Shown: positions 1-8,599 of the stretch, one piece after another
Numbering within the stretch: position 1 is the stretch's first letter
Layout of the letters: each line of letters starts with the position of its first letter
Source of the DNA: Cupriavidus pampae
Lineage (GTDB): Bacteria > Pseudomonadota > Gammaproteobacteria > Burkholderiales > Burkholderiaceae
Length of the DNA stretch: 64,000 nucleotides
Reading direction: 5' to 3'
Assembly: GCF_914271485.1 (NCBI RefSeq)
Contig: NZ_CAJZAG010000010.1
Location: 62,001-126,000 of the forward strand
Program-made: the position numbers and the translations under genes
The notes under the pieces: generated by a model
What the model saw: the letters and a program-made list of their open reading frames with translations, nothing else
The model's database searches: none
What the model was told of the DNA's origin: nothing

Positions 1-199
1 TCTGCTCACGCTCGGCAAGGCTTTCCCACTTGATCATGTAGGTCAGCGCATGATTGCTCGGGCCCGCCAGCGTGGTCCAGAAGCCGATCTGGTGGATGCC
101 GTACTTCTCGAAAAAGCCGAGCGTGATGTTGTTGAATCGGTCGAGCAGTGCCGGCAGGCGCGTCGGGGCACAGTGGTAGATACGCATCTCCACGATCAT
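1..199 (-). CDS. NIPSNAP family protein, partial (3' end outside window)
   Basis: The first 66 codons of a minus-strand gene that runs off the left edge. The product begins MIVEMRIYHCAPTRLPALLD and continues with a ferredoxin-like pattern (GFFEKYGIHQIGFWT, then LTYMIKWES) typical of NIPSNAP proteins, small dimeric alpha/beta-barrel proteins of mostly unknown enzymatic role that often sit in catabolic operons. A GGAGAA-type ribosome-binding site precedes the ATG. Divergent from the SDR gene to its right, with about 117 bp between them. Function cannot be narrowed further from a fragment. Confidence 0.75.
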   Translation of the reverse strand, partial: MIVEMRIYHCAPTRLPALLDRFNNITLGFFEKYGIHQIGFWTTLAGPSNHALTYMIKWESLAEREQ

Positions 200-316
200 T
201 CTTTGTTCTCCGTTCGATTTGGTCTGGTTCAGGATCTGGCGTCGGCCGGAAAGCGGGATCGGCGCCAAGCTGGCATTATCGCGGTTACTGCAGAGACATC
301 GACGGGAGATTACCGC

Positions 317-1033
317 ATGAGCGATACCGCAGTGCTGATCACCGGTGCCTCCAAGGGCATCGGACTCGCCGTGGCACGCCAGCTGGCCGCGCAGGGACAC
401 GAGGTCGTCGGGCTGGCCCGCAATGTGGCTGGCGTGGCGTTTCCGGGCCGGCTATTCGCCTGTGACCTCGCGGACATCGAAGAGACCCAGCAGGTATTGG
501 CGTGCCTGTCCGAGACATATGACGTGGACCGCATCGTCAATAATGTCGGCGTGGCCAGCCCGCAGCCTCTCGGCGCGATCGACCTTGCCACGCTGCAGCA
601 GGTACTTGACCTCAACGTACGCGCGGCCATCCAGGTCACGCAGTTCTTTGTGGAAAGCCTCAGACAGCGGCGCGCGGGCCGTATCGTCAATATCGTCAGC
701 CGGGCCATTCATGGCGGCTACGACCGCACGGCGTATTCGGCGGCCAAGAGCGCACTGGTCGGGTGCACGCGCACCTGGGCGCTCGAGCTGGCGGAGTACG
801 GCATCACTTCCAACGCGGTCGCACCGGGCCCGATCGAAACCGAGCTGTTCCGCAAATCGCGACCGGTGGGCAGCGAGGGTGAACGCAAGGTGCTGTCATC
901 GATCCCGATGGGCCGTCTGGGCACGCCCGACGAGGTCGCCGCGGCGGTGTGTTTCCTGCTTTCGGACGCGGCCGGCTTTATTACGGGCCAGGTGTTGGGC
1001 GTCGATGGTGGTGGAAGCATTGGCGGCCGCTGA
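317..1033 (+). CDS. Short-chain dehydrogenase/reductase (SDR), 238 aa
   Basis: A classical NAD(P)-dependent SDR. The Rossmann motif TGASKGIG is at residues 9-16, NNVG (the usual NNAG) at 75-78, and the catalytic Ser128, Tyr140 and Lys144 (YSAAK) are all present. The C-terminal PIETELFRK segment and the GQVLGVDGG ending are typical of FabG-like oxidoreductases. I start at the ATG preceded by GGGAG rather than at in-frame starts far upstream, which would add about 90 residues with no SDR similarity across the promoter region. Substrate unknown; it stands alone, divergent from the NIPSNAP gene and convergent with the squalene-synthase-like gene. Confidence 0.88.
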   Translation: MSDTAVLITGASKGIGLAVARQLAAQGHEVVGLARNVAGVAFPGRLFACDLADIEETQQVLACLSETYDVDRIVNNVGVASPQPLGAIDLATLQQVLDLNVRAAIQVTQFFVESLRQRRAGRIVNIVSRAIHGGYDRTAYSAAKSALVGCTRTWALELAEYGITSNAVAPGPIETELFRKSRPVGSEGERKVLSSIPMGRLGTPDEVAAAVCFLLSDAAGFITGQVLGVDGGGSIGGR

Positions 1034-1047
1034 GCGGCCCTGACCAC

Positions 1048-2142
1048 TCAGTGACGGAGGCTGGCCTCGATCTGCGCGATCAGCCGCTCCGCCCAGTTGC
1101 GAATACGGCCGTCCCAGCTGACCGTGGTCAACGAGTACACAAGCATCCGGTAGACGTCGTTGCGCTGGACCTTCGAGGCCTGTCGCGGCTCGAGCCACGC
1201 GGGATTGCGCGCGAGCAGCACCAGCGTTTCCAATCCAATGAAGATCGGCCACAGGCAGGCTAGCCGCAGGCGCACCGCGCCACGCGGGATGGCGAGCGTA
1301 TAGGCCAGTGCCTCGCGGTAGTGATCGAGCGTCTTGCGCAGCAGTGCGTCCAGCAACGGGCGCGCGCGCCGCGAGGCGTCGGGGCCGAGCAGATCCTGTG
1401 GCGTCAGCCCGAGCGGGGTCAACAGTTCGAGCGGCAGATAGCAGCGCCCGATCCGCAGGTCTTTGCCGCAGTCGCGCAGCACGTTGGTCATCTGCAGCGC
1501 CTTGCCGAAGCGCACGCCGCGCGCGAGCATCACCTCGGGCGCCTCGCGCAGCGTGCCCGGCTGATGCGCGTAGGTCATCGTGGTCCAGAATTCCCCGACG
1601 CAGCCGGCGACCAGGTAGGTATAGCGATCGAGCGCCTCGGCCTCGCGCAACGCGACGATCTCGCCCGCGTTCTCGTCCGGAAACGTGCGCAGGTCGAATT
1701 CCATGCCGCTGGTCAATGTGGCCAGGATCTCGCGCACCGCCTGACGATCGGGGCTGCTGAGCTGCTGCAGCACGTCGAGCGCCGGGCCCAGCGATTCGAG
1801 CAGGGTCCGCTCATCCGACTGGATCTCCCCGCTGCCAACTTCCGCCTGCAGCTGCCGCAGCAGCTGGTCGCGGCTCGCACCCTGCCCCGCGACCGGTTCG
1901 AGCGGCGCGTCGGCGGGAGTCTCACCGAGGATCTCGTCGCGAAACGCCATCAACAGCGCCAGTCGTCGTGTGGGCGAAACCAGCGTGGTATCGGCAATGG
2001 TGTCAGCCGCGCGCGCAAGCAGATAGGCGAGTCCGACCGGATCGCGCATGCCGGCAGGCAGCACACGCATGGTCAGGTAGAAGGAGCGCGAGACGCCCTT
2101 CAGCAGGGGACCGAGCAGAAAGGCCCGGGTAGTGTCGGACAT
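1048..2142 (-). CDS. Squalene/phytoene synthase family protein, 364 aa
   Basis: A head-to-head prenyl synthase of the farnesyl-diphosphate farnesyltransferase type. Both Asp-rich substrate-Mg motifs are visible: DTIAD at residues 47-51 and DCGKD at 224-228 within a NVLRD...GRCYLP block; YLVAGCVGEFW around 175 matches the conserved YxxxVAGxVG element. Length is near that of full squalene synthases, longer than HpnC or HpnD (about 280 aa). The start is the MSDTTRAF methionine; an upstream extension crosses a region rich in non-family residues. No hpn or carotenoid genes adjoin it, so the product (squalene or another C30/C40 precursor) is inferred from family only. Confidence 0.82.
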   Translation of the reverse strand: MSDTTRAFLLGPLLKGVSRSFYLTMRVLPAGMRDPVGLAYLLARAADTIADTTLVSPTRRLALLMAFRDEILGETPADAPLEPVAGQGASRDQLLRQLQAEVGSGEIQSDERTLLESLGPALDVLQQLSSPDRQAVREILATLTSGMEFDLRTFPDENAGEIVALREAEALDRYTYLVAGCVGEFWTTMTYAHQPGTLREAPEVMLARGVRFGKALQMTNVLRDCGKDLRIGRCYLPLELLTPLGLTPQDLLGPDASRRARPLLDALLRKTLDHYREALAYTLAIPRGAVRLRLACLWPIFIGLETLVLLARNPAWLEPRQASKVQRNDVYRMLVYSLTTVSWDGRIRNWAERLIAQIEASLRH

Positions 2143-2249
2143 GGAGACTGCGTGGGTGGGGAATGTGGTCCGGGATTGTATACGGCAACCGCATCCCCAC
2201 CTGAAATCGCCCACGCAGGAATATAGCGAAGCGCGACGGGATCGTGCGT

Positions 2250-2912
2250 TCAGTCCGGCGTACCGGACTTCGCGACAATTTCGCGGATGGCGCGCTCGAA
2301 GGCTTCGGGCGGCTGACCCCCGGTGATCAGGTACTTGTCGTTGAAGATGATCGACGGCACCGACTGGATGCCCATGCGCTGGTATGTCGACTCTTCGTCG
2401 CGCACCTCATCGGCATAGGTGCCCTCGTCGAGCACCTTGCGCGCCTGCGCGCGATCGAGGCCCGCCGCGTCCACCGCATCCAGCAGCACGGCGTGGTTCG
2501 ACATGTCCTTGTTGTCGCCGAAGTAGGCGCTCAGCAACGCCATCTTGAGCGCCAGCTGCGCGCCTTCCGGCCCTTCCTCACGCGCCCATTGCAGCAGGCG
2601 GTGCGCATCGAACGTGTTGTAGATATGCGTGCGCGCGCCAAACCGGAAGCCAACGCTCGCACCCCGTTCGCGAATCTCCGCCTGCGCGCTGAGCACCTGC
2701 GCTTCGGTGCGACCGTATTTGCGGCCGATATGCTCGACGATCGGCTCACCTTCCGGCGGCATCTGCGGATTGAGCTCGAACGGATGGAGCACGATTTCCG
2801 CGGATACCTCGTCGCCGATCTGCTCGAGCGCCCGCTGCAACGAGGCCAGGCCGACGGCGCACCATGGGCACGCCACATCGGAGACAACGTCGATCTTCAG
2901 GGATTGGGACAT
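2250..2912 (-). CDS. FrnE-like DsbA-family oxidoreductase, 220 aa
   Basis: Thioredoxin-fold protein of the DsbA/2-hydroxychromene-2-carboxylate isomerase group. A CPWC redox motif lies at residues 15-18 right after the first beta strand (DVVSDVACPWC), there is no signal peptide, and the C-terminal SVPSIIFNDKYLITGGQPPEAF carries the cis-Pro loop and the G-Q/A motif of FrnE proteins. These are cytoplasmic and are linked to polyketide maturation or disulfide/oxidative-stress handling. Here it is monocistronic between the squalene-synthase-like gene and an aldo/keto reductase, so context gives no substrate. Confidence 0.87.
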   Translation of the reverse strand: MSQSLKIDVVSDVACPWCAVGLASLQRALEQIGDEVSAEIVLHPFELNPQMPPEGEPIVEHIGRKYGRTEAQVLSAQAEIRERGASVGFRFGARTHIYNTFDAHRLLQWAREEGPEGAQLALKMALLSAYFGDNKDMSNHAVLLDAVDAAGLDRAQARKVLDEGTYADEVRDEESTYQRMGIQSVPSIIFNDKYLITGGQPPEAFERAIREIVAKSGTPD

Positions 2913-2983
2913 GATGTGTAACCTGTAAAACTACAAGTTGCCCATCTTAGCGACTTTCCAATAACCCTGCCGAGCCACGGTCT

Positions 2984-4033
2984 TCAGCGTGCGTGGGCCG
3001 CGGCAAGCTGCTGCAGACGGCGCTCGCCCTGACGTTCGAGCATCCAGCCCGGATATTCGGACGGCATCGTGCTGACCTTGTCCAGCGCCTCCAGCTCCGC
3101 TGGGGTCAGGCGCACGCGCGTGGCCGCGATATTGTCTTCGAGCTGGTCGGTACGGCGCGCGCCGATGATCACCGACGTGACTACCGTCTGATGCAGCAGC
3201 CAGGCCAGAGCGATCTGCGCCACCGACACCCGGCGCGTGTCCGCGATCGCGCGCATCGTGTCGATCGCGTTGTAGGCGCGTTCGACATTGACCGGAGGAA
3301 AGTCGAACGTGGTACGGCGGCTGCCGGCCTGCGCATCGCGGTCGCGCCCGTACTTGCCGCTGAGCAGTCCACCCGCCAGCGGGCTCCACACCATCAGGCC
3401 CATGCCTTCGCTCTGGAGCATCGGCGCGATCTCACGCTCGAGGTCGCGGCCGGCGATCGTGTAGTACGCCTGCAGCGAGGCGAAGCGCGGCAGATCGCGG
3501 CGTTCCGAGATGCCAAGCGCCTTCATGATCTGCCATGCGGCCCAGTTGGAAACGCCGACATACCGTACATGCCCCTGTCGCACCAGCAGATCCAGCGCCT
3601 GGAGCGTCTCCTCGATGGGTGTGGCCGGATCGAACCCGTGCAACTGGTAAAGGTCGATATGGTCGAGCTGCATGCGCGCAAGGCTGGCCTTGGCCGCATC
3701 GAGCAGGTGATGGCGCGACAGGCCGCGCGAGTTGATGCCGCGCGTGCCGGACTCGCCGAAGCCCTTGGTCGCGATGATCACGTTCTCGCGCGGAATGTTG
3801 AGGTTGCGCAGGGATTGGCCAAGGATGACCTCCGAGCCGCCGTCCGAATAGACGTTGGCGGTGTCGATGAAATTGATGCCGGCCTCGATCGCGCTCGCCA
3901 CGATCTGGTCCGCCTCCGCCTGCTGCACGGTGCCGATCTGGCTCCACAGCGCGCCATCGCCACCGAATGTCATGGTGCCGAGGCAGAGTTCCGAGACGAA
4001 CAGGCCTGTATTGCCGAGAGTGTTGTAACGCAT
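2984..4033 (-). CDS. Aldo/keto reductase, 349 aa
   Basis: NADPH-dependent aldo/keto reductase with a TIM-barrel. The catalytic tetrad is visible as Asp57 and Tyr62 (FIDTANVY), Lys90 (IIATK) and His132 (DLYQLHGFD). The GVSNWAAWQ segment and the VIIGARRTDQLEDN cofactor loop near the C-terminus match the YajO/Tas-like AKR group. The start MRYNTLGNTG is fixed by family N-terminus and a GGAGTCGAATCC upstream region. It is divergent from the AraC-type regulator, which is therefore a likely controller. Confidence 0.9.
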   Translation of the reverse strand: MRYNTLGNTGLFVSELCLGTMTFGGDGALWSQIGTVQQAEADQIVASAIEAGINFIDTANVYSDGGSEVILGQSLRNLNIPRENVIIATKGFGESGTRGINSRGLSRHHLLDAAKASLARMQLDHIDLYQLHGFDPATPIEETLQALDLLVRQGHVRYVGVSNWAAWQIMKALGISERRDLPRFASLQAYYTIAGRDLEREIAPMLQSEGMGLMVWSPLAGGLLSGKYGRDRDAQAGSRRTTFDFPPVNVERAYNAIDTMRAIADTRRVSVAQIALAWLLHQTVVTSVIIGARRTDQLEDNIAATRVRLTPAELEALDKVSTMPSEYPGWMLERQGERRLQQLAAAHAR

Positions 4034-4167
4034 GGATTCGACTCCTTTCCTGCAAGGTTGCGCAGCCTGACAGTTCCCCGCACTCGCAGGGCACCCGTCG
4101 GCCGGTGGCGAATTATGCGAACAGTGCCCCCTTGCTGAGGTGCCGGATCCTATTGTCTTTTTGCACG

Positions 4168-4193
4168 ATTCTCCAGACCTGCATTTGGAGGAT
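4168..4193. promoter_or_regulatory. Inverted repeat in the AKR-AraC divergent promoter region
   Basis: Arms attctcca and tggaggat (7 of 8 bases complementary) separated by 10 bp, in the 250-bp gap between the aldo/keto reductase and the AraC-type regulator. A second perfect palindrome, ctgcatgcag, lies at 4220-4229. The position suits an AraC-family operator controlling the divergent reductase; binding is inference. Confidence 0.4.
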
Positions 4194-4283
4194 TCGGCAG
4201 TAATGGATTCCGGTATAAGCTGCATGCAGTTGCTGTTGCCGGCTGTTTTCCTGACTTTTCCGCGCCCCTGCCCCCTACTGTCC

Positions 4284-5258
4284 ATGCCTTCGACCGCCCA
4301 GCTTTCGCCGCCCTCGCTTATGACGACCTTGCCCGTCTCGGTGCCTGCCGCGCCGTCCCGGGAGGATCCGGCACGTGCCGAGCTGGTGACGCTGCTGACG
4401 CGGCTGACGGGCGAACTCGAGGGTTCGACCGACACGGCGGTGCCGGGGCTGTCGATTCACCGCATCTGCCATCCGGGCACGCCCAAGCACGTGCTGCAGC
4501 AGTCCGCGTTCGCGGTCATTGCGCAGGGATCCAAACGGCTGCTGATTGGCGACGAGGTGTACGAGTACGATCCGATGCATTACCTCGTGTCATCGGTCGA
4601 TCTGCCGGTGCTGTCGAAGGTCTCGGTCTTCAGCCCGACGCAGCCGTATCTCGGCATGCGGCTGGCGATCGATCCGGAGGAAATTGGCGCGCTGATCGGC
4701 GACGAACATCTGCCGCCACCGGCGCCGGCCGACGCCTCGCGCGGCATGTATGTGCAGCGGCTCGATGCCACCTTGCTCGATGTGGTGTTGCGGCTGCTGA
4801 GGCTGCTGGAAACGCCGCGCGATATCCCGATTCTCGCGCCGCTCGTGCGCCGCGAACTGCTGTATCGGTTGCTGATGAACGGCCAGGGCACGCTGTTGCG
4901 ACAGAGCGCACTCAAGGACAGCCAGCTGCATCGTGTGGCGCGCGCGATCCGACTATTGCGCGAACGCTATGCGCAGCCGCTGCGCGTGGAGTCGCTCGCG
5001 CGCGATCTGCATATGAGCGCGTCGTCGCTGCATTTCCACTTCAAGGAGGTCACCGCGATGTCGCCGCTGCAGTATCAGAAGCAGTTGCGCCTGCAGGAGG
5101 CGCGGCGGTTGATGATCGCTGGCGACGTTACGGTGGCCATGGCCGCGCATGCGGTCGGTTACGAGAGTACGTCGCAGTTCAGCCGCGAATACAGCCGGCT
5201 GTTCGGCGCGCCGCCATTGCGCGACAAGAAACGCTGGATCGAGGAAGGGATGGTGTAA
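4284..5258 (+). CDS. AraC family transcriptional regulator (AraC_N + HTH), 324 aa
   Basis: The N-terminal half matches the AraC_N ligand domain (RICHPGTPKHVLQQSAFAVI, then a cupin-like LLIGDEVYEYDPMHYL segment). The C-terminal 100 residues hold two HTH motifs: RVESLARDLHMSASSLHFHF and AMAAHAVGYESTSQFSREYS. Regulators of this kind usually activate a neighbouring oxidoreductase gene, here the divergent aldo/keto reductase. The start is uncertain: the ATG chosen gives MPSTAQ..., the next ATG 36 bp downstream gives MTTLPVSV, and neither has a clear ribosome-binding site. Upstream in-frame ATGs overlap the inverted repeats and are less likely. Confidence 0.85.
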   Translation: MPSTAQLSPPSLMTTLPVSVPAAPSREDPARAELVTLLTRLTGELEGSTDTAVPGLSIHRICHPGTPKHVLQQSAFAVIAQGSKRLLIGDEVYEYDPMHYLVSSVDLPVLSKVSVFSPTQPYLGMRLAIDPEEIGALIGDEHLPPPAPADASRGMYVQRLDATLLDVVLRLLRLLETPRDIPILAPLVRRELLYRLLMNGQGTLLRQSALKDSQLHRVARAIRLLRERYAQPLRVESLARDLHMSASSLHFHFKEVTAMSPLQYQKQLRLQEARRLMIAGDVTVAMAAHAVGYESTSQFSREYSRLFGAPPLRDKKRWIEEGMV

Positions 5259-5260
5259 AG

Positions 5261-5309
5261 GCTACTGGTCGCGCTATGTGTAGCGCTATGTGTCGCGCTA
5301 CTGGTCGCG
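5261..5309. repeat. Short direct repeats at the araC-mdcH convergent junction
   Basis: gctactggtcgcg occurs at 5261-5273 and again at 5297-5309; between them gcgctatgtgt occurs at 5271-5281 and 5283-5293. The second 13-mer covers the stop codon and last codons of mdcH. This looks like a local duplication at the convergent gene ends; no terminator hairpin with a T-run is evident. Confidence 0.6.
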
Positions 5310-6221
5310 ATATCGCGCGGCCAGCACGAGCACGCTGTCCATGCGCGTATCGGCACAGGCCACCGCCACTTCGAACTCGCCTGTGGCGAGCCGCGTCAGC
5401 ACGTTGCCGGGCGGCATTTCGACCGCGAGCCGCATGCCGGATTCACGCGCGAGCTGCATCGTGTCGTGCCAGCGCACTGGCATGGCCATGTTCGCGGCCA
5501 GATCTTCCGCGATACGCGCTGGATCGCGCAACTGCCGTGCGGCGCTCGCGCTGAAGTAGCGTAGCGCGGGCCGACGCAGGGTCACCTCGGCAAACGCCCG
5601 CGCGAGCGTCGCTGCCTGCGGCGCGAGCAGCGCGCAATGCGAAGGCACGGCGATCGCCACCGGCTTGGCCGCGTGTGCGCCGGCCTCTAACGCCAGTGCT
5701 GCGACCCGCGCCATCGCCGCCGCCTCACCGGCGATCACCAACTGCGCCGGCGCATTGAGGTTTGCCAGAAACACGGGCGTTTGCGCGCCATGCACTGCCG
5801 CGATGATGCGCTCTAGCGCTGACTGCTCGAGCCCAAGGATCGCGGTCATGCCATAGCCGTGCGGATACGCGTCCTCCATGAGCTTGCCGCGCAATGCAAC
5901 CAGCCGCACCGCATCGGCGTAGTCGAGCACGCCAGCGATCACAGCCGCCGGGTACGCGCCGACCGACAGCCCGGCCACGGCATCCACCTGTGCGCCCGCG
6001 TCCGTCAGGACGCGCGCCGTCGCCACCCCCGCGGCGAGTAGACACAGTTGCACCGATACCGTCGAAGCGAGTTCTTCAGCGGTATCCAGCGCCAGGATGT
6101 CGTGGCCGAGCACCTCGCTCGCCTCGTCAAGCGTACGCGCGACGCGCGGATGATCGGGTAGTACGTGGAGCATGCCCGCGCGTTGCGCGCCCTGCCCCGG
6201 AAATGTCAGCAACGTGCTCAT
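5298..6221 (-). CDS. mdcH: Malonate decarboxylase epsilon subunit, malonyl-CoA:ACP transacylase
   Basis: 307-residue acyltransferase of the FabD type. FPGQGAQ is at residues 7-13, the nucleophile elbow GLSVG has Ser86, and AVPSHCALL supplies the active-site His region. In malonate decarboxylase systems MdcH loads malonyl from malonyl-CoA onto the MdcC prosthetic group to start the cycle. It is the last gene of the mdc operon, its ATG overlapping the mdcG stop (ATGA). The upstream in-frame extension lies inside mdcG and is rejected. Confidence 0.93.
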   Translation of the reverse strand: MSTLLTFPGQGAQRAGMLHVLPDHPRVARTLDEASEVLGHDILALDTAEELASTVSVQLCLLAAGVATARVLTDAGAQVDAVAGLSVGAYPAAVIAGVLDYADAVRLVALRGKLMEDAYPHGYGMTAILGLEQSALERIIAAVHGAQTPVFLANLNAPAQLVIAGEAAAMARVAALALEAGAHAAKPVAIAVPSHCALLAPQAATLARAFAEVTLRRPALRYFSASAARQLRDPARIAEDLAANMAMPVRWHDTMQLARESGMRLAVEMPPGNVLTRLATGEFEVAVACADTRMDSVLVLAARYRDQ

Positions 6222-6916
6222 GGTGCGCTCGTCGCGTTGGTCGCGTTGGTCGCGTTGGTCGGAACCACGGGTCGCCACGGGTCTTCGCACAGTACCGGAC
6301 CGCGATCGGTCTTGAGCAACACCCGGCCGCCTGTACGCAGGCGTTCCGCGAGCGCAAACCCACCATATGGCGTGGCAATCTGGATATCGAGCCGGACGCC
6401 GTGCGCACTCAGCGCCAGATCCGCGAGCCACTGCGCGTCGTCATGCGAGAGCGGCATGGGCGCGGTGATCAGCAGGTCGATATCGCTGCCCGCATGCAGC
6501 ACGTCAATGCCAGAAGCAAGACTGAAACCCGCCGCCCCTGTCAGCCCCCAATGCCAGTGCCCCGCCGCAGCATGTGCATCAAGGCTGCGCGAGATCTGCG
6601 CCAGTGCATGCAGCGCCGGGATCTCGTCGCGGCGCGGATGGTCGCGCCAGCGCGCCTGCCGCGCGACCTCGCCCGGCGTGACCACGCGCGCGCACTGCTC
6701 GGCAGGCAACCACGCGCCATACCGCTGCGCGCGCGTGACGCCGCGCAGTCCAACCGGAATGCGACCCGCGTCGTCATGATCGCGCCGCACGACCACCGGC
6801 GCGCGCGCCAGCCACGCGGCATCGGCCCACTCCGGCCAGGACTCTGCCGCGGCTTCCGCCACGAACGCCTGCGGATCGCGTAGCCAGATCAGGTCATGCG
6901 GCCGCGGCATACGCAT
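6218..6916 (-). CDS. mdcG: Malonate decarboxylase holo-ACP synthase (phosphoribosyl-dephospho-CoA transferase)
   Basis: 232-residue nucleotidyltransferase that attaches the 2'-(5''-phosphoribosyl)-3'-dephospho-CoA group to MdcC. The key GSDIDLL metal-binding motif is at residues 143-149, preceded by the WGLTGAAGF helix. The start MRMPRPHDL lies 4 bp after the mdcE stop; a second ATG two codons in is possible. The C-terminus ends in a (Asn-Ala-Thr)3 repeat outside the conserved fold. The longer reading frame upstream only overlaps mdcE and is an artefact. Confidence 0.9.
   Translation of the reverse strand: MRMPRPHDLIWLRDPQAFVAEAAAESWPEWADAAWLARAPVVVRRDHDDAGRIPVGLRGVTRAQRYGAWLPAEQCARVVTPGEVARQARWRDHPRRDEIPALHALAQISRSLDAHAAAGHWHWGLTGAAGFSLASGIDVLHAGSDIDLLITAPMPLSHDDAQWLADLALSAHGVRLDIQIATPYGGFALAERLRTGGRVLLKTDRGPVLCEDPWRPVVPTNATNATNATSAP
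6231..6257. repeat. 9-bp tandem repeat at the 3' end of mdcG
   Basis: Three exact copies of gtcgcgttg with a partial fourth, in frame, giving an Asn-Ala-Thr triplet repeat at the MdcG C-terminus. In-frame repeats of this kind can gain or lose copies by slippage without breaking the gene. Confidence 0.75.
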
Positions 6917-6920
6917 CGGA

Positions 6921-7742
6921 CTATCCGCGCCACTGCGCGGCCAGGCATTCGCGCACGCGCGACGAGGCCTGACGATTCTTGCCACCGAGCCGGCTGCGCA
7001 GGTCGCGCTGCGGATCGGCCGCGATATCGGCCAGGGCCGCGTCGATGGTGCCGCGCACCGTCGCCAGATCGTCGGCCGTGGGCGCCGTAGCCTGTGCCAC
7101 CGCAATCGTCTTCCATAGCAGCCCCAGCGATGCGTAGTTGTCGATGTCGTAGGCCATTGGCGGCACCGTGGCAGCCAGCGTCTCGAGCGCCTCCACGGAC
7201 CGCATCGTGATGCGCGCGGCCGCTTCCTTGCCCATCGCGTGCACCTGCACGCCGCTATCCGCAAGCGCAAGCAGACGATTGGCCTGATAGCCGTGCGCGA
7301 GGAACGCGCCCGACATTGCCTTGCCCACCAGCAGCGCCACCACCGGATGGCCGTTCAGGCGCGCGGTGGCATAGGCATCCGCCGCGCTCGCCAGCGACTG
7401 ATGAATGCCGAATGCTTCCTCGCGCCGGCCATACGCCTGGCTGGGCGTATCGACGATCGCGATGATCGGTCGCTTGACCGGTACATCGCGATCGGCCGCG
7501 ATCACTTCCTGCACCGCACGCGCCAGCGACCAGCCTTCGAGCAGGCCGACTTCACCGTGCCGCGCGCGCGGGAATGGACTTTCGGCATCTGGCACGACCG
7601 CAATGAAACGCGCCGGCGCACCGGCAATCTGTGCATCGACCACCTGCACCGAGCGCGGATAGCCCGACAAGCGCGGCGCACCGACCGTCAGTGCCGCCAG
7701 CCACGCCTCTCCGCGCTGGCTACCTGCTGCATCGTTGCTCAT
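6921..7742 (-). CDS. mdcE: Biotin-independent malonate decarboxylase gamma subunit
   Basis: 273-residue carboxyltransferase-like subunit that, with MdcD, decarboxylates malonyl-S-ACP to acetyl-S-ACP in the cytoplasm. Crotonase/carboxyltransferase features include PIIAIVDTPSQAYGRREE and the oxyanion segment KAMSGAFLAHG. The start codon overlaps the mdcD stop (ATGA), as expected for subunits made in equal amounts. Length and order fit the family. Confidence 0.92.
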   Translation of the reverse strand: MSNDAAGSQRGEAWLAALTVGAPRLSGYPRSVQVVDAQIAGAPARFIAVVPDAESPFPRARHGEVGLLEGWSLARAVQEVIAADRDVPVKRPIIAIVDTPSQAYGRREEAFGIHQSLASAADAYATARLNGHPVVALLVGKAMSGAFLAHGYQANRLLALADSGVQVHAMGKEAAARITMRSVEALETLAATVPPMAYDIDNYASLGLLWKTIAVAQATAPTADDLATVRGTIDAALADIAADPQRDLRSRLGGKNRQASSRVRECLAAQWRG

Positions 7743-8599
7743 GATTTGCCTCCTTGCGTGCCCTGCGCGTAAAGCTTGCGCACGGTCTTCGGTTCCGGTT
7801 GCGACGACGGCTCGTAATCGGCCAGCCGACGCAGGTAATCGTCCTGCCTGCGGCTGCGCGCATCTTCGCTCGGCGCCTCGGCCACCAACGCCGCTATCGC
7901 CGCGCGGATCGCCGCCGAGTCATCGTCGACATGCACGTCGGCCAGCCCCGTGGCCAGCCGTTGCTCGCCACCGGTAAAGCTCCAGATAAACGGCCGGTCG
8001 CGCGAATCGTATTCGGCAATCCCTGCTTCCTGCTCGATCACGGCCGGACCATTCAAACCCAGCCGCCCCTCGCGCGTCATCACGAGCTTGCTGCACAGCC
8101 CCGCGGCAATCGACATGCCGCCGAAGCAACCGACCGTGCCCGCGATCACACCGATCACTGGCTGATAACGCCGCAGATCGACGATCGCGGCATGGATCTC
8201 CGCAATGGCGGCGAGGCCAAGGTTCGCTTCCTGCAACCGCACCCCGCCGGTCTCGAACAGAATCACCGCGCGCGTACCAATGCCCTGCCGGTTGTCCTCG
8301 GCCGCAAGTTCGAGCGCGCCGGCAAGCTTGGCACCGCCGACCTCGCCGAGACTGCCGCCCTGAAACGCGCCTTCGATCGCGAGCACAACAGTCGGATGAC
8401 CGCCGATCGTGCCCTTGACGACGATCACACCATCGTCGCCCTGCGGCACCACGCCCTGCCGTTCCAGCCATGGCGACACCAGCCCGTCGAACGGCCCCGC
8501 GAGTTCGCGGAACGAGCCCGGATCGAGCAGTGCCTGGGCGCGCGCGCGCGCGCCGAGTTCGACAAAGCTCTCGCGCGATAGCAATGTGCCTTGCGTCAT
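7739..8599 (-). CDS. mdcD: Biotin-independent malonate decarboxylase beta subunit
   Basis: 286-residue carboxyltransferase-fold subunit, partner of MdcE. Visible landmarks are FDGLVSPWLERQG, the oxyanion-hole glycine run AFQGGSLGEVGGAKLAG and ILFETGGVRLQEANLG. A strong AAGGAGG ribosome-binding site sits before the ATG, which overlaps the mdcC stop (ATGA). The much longer in-frame extension runs back through mdcC and mdcB and is rejected. Confidence 0.93.
   Translation of the reverse strand: MTQGTLLSRESFVELGARARAQALLDPGSFRELAGPFDGLVSPWLERQGVVPQGDDGVIVVKGTIGGHPTVVLAIEGAFQGGSLGEVGGAKLAGALELAAEDNRQGIGTRAVILFETGGVRLQEANLGLAAIAEIHAAIVDLRRYQPVIGVIAGTVGCFGGMSIAAGLCSKLVMTREGRLGLNGPAVIEQEAGIAEYDSRDRPFIWSFTGGEQRLATGLADVHVDDDSAAIRAAIAALVAEAPSEDARSRRQDDYLRRLADYEPSSQPEPKTVRKLYAQGTQGGKS

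Noticed and set aside
50-316. N-terminal extension of the SDR upstream of its Rossmann motif
   Set aside because: It overlaps the oppositely oriented NIPSNAP gene and adds about 90 residues without SDR similarity; GGGAG precedes the later ATG.
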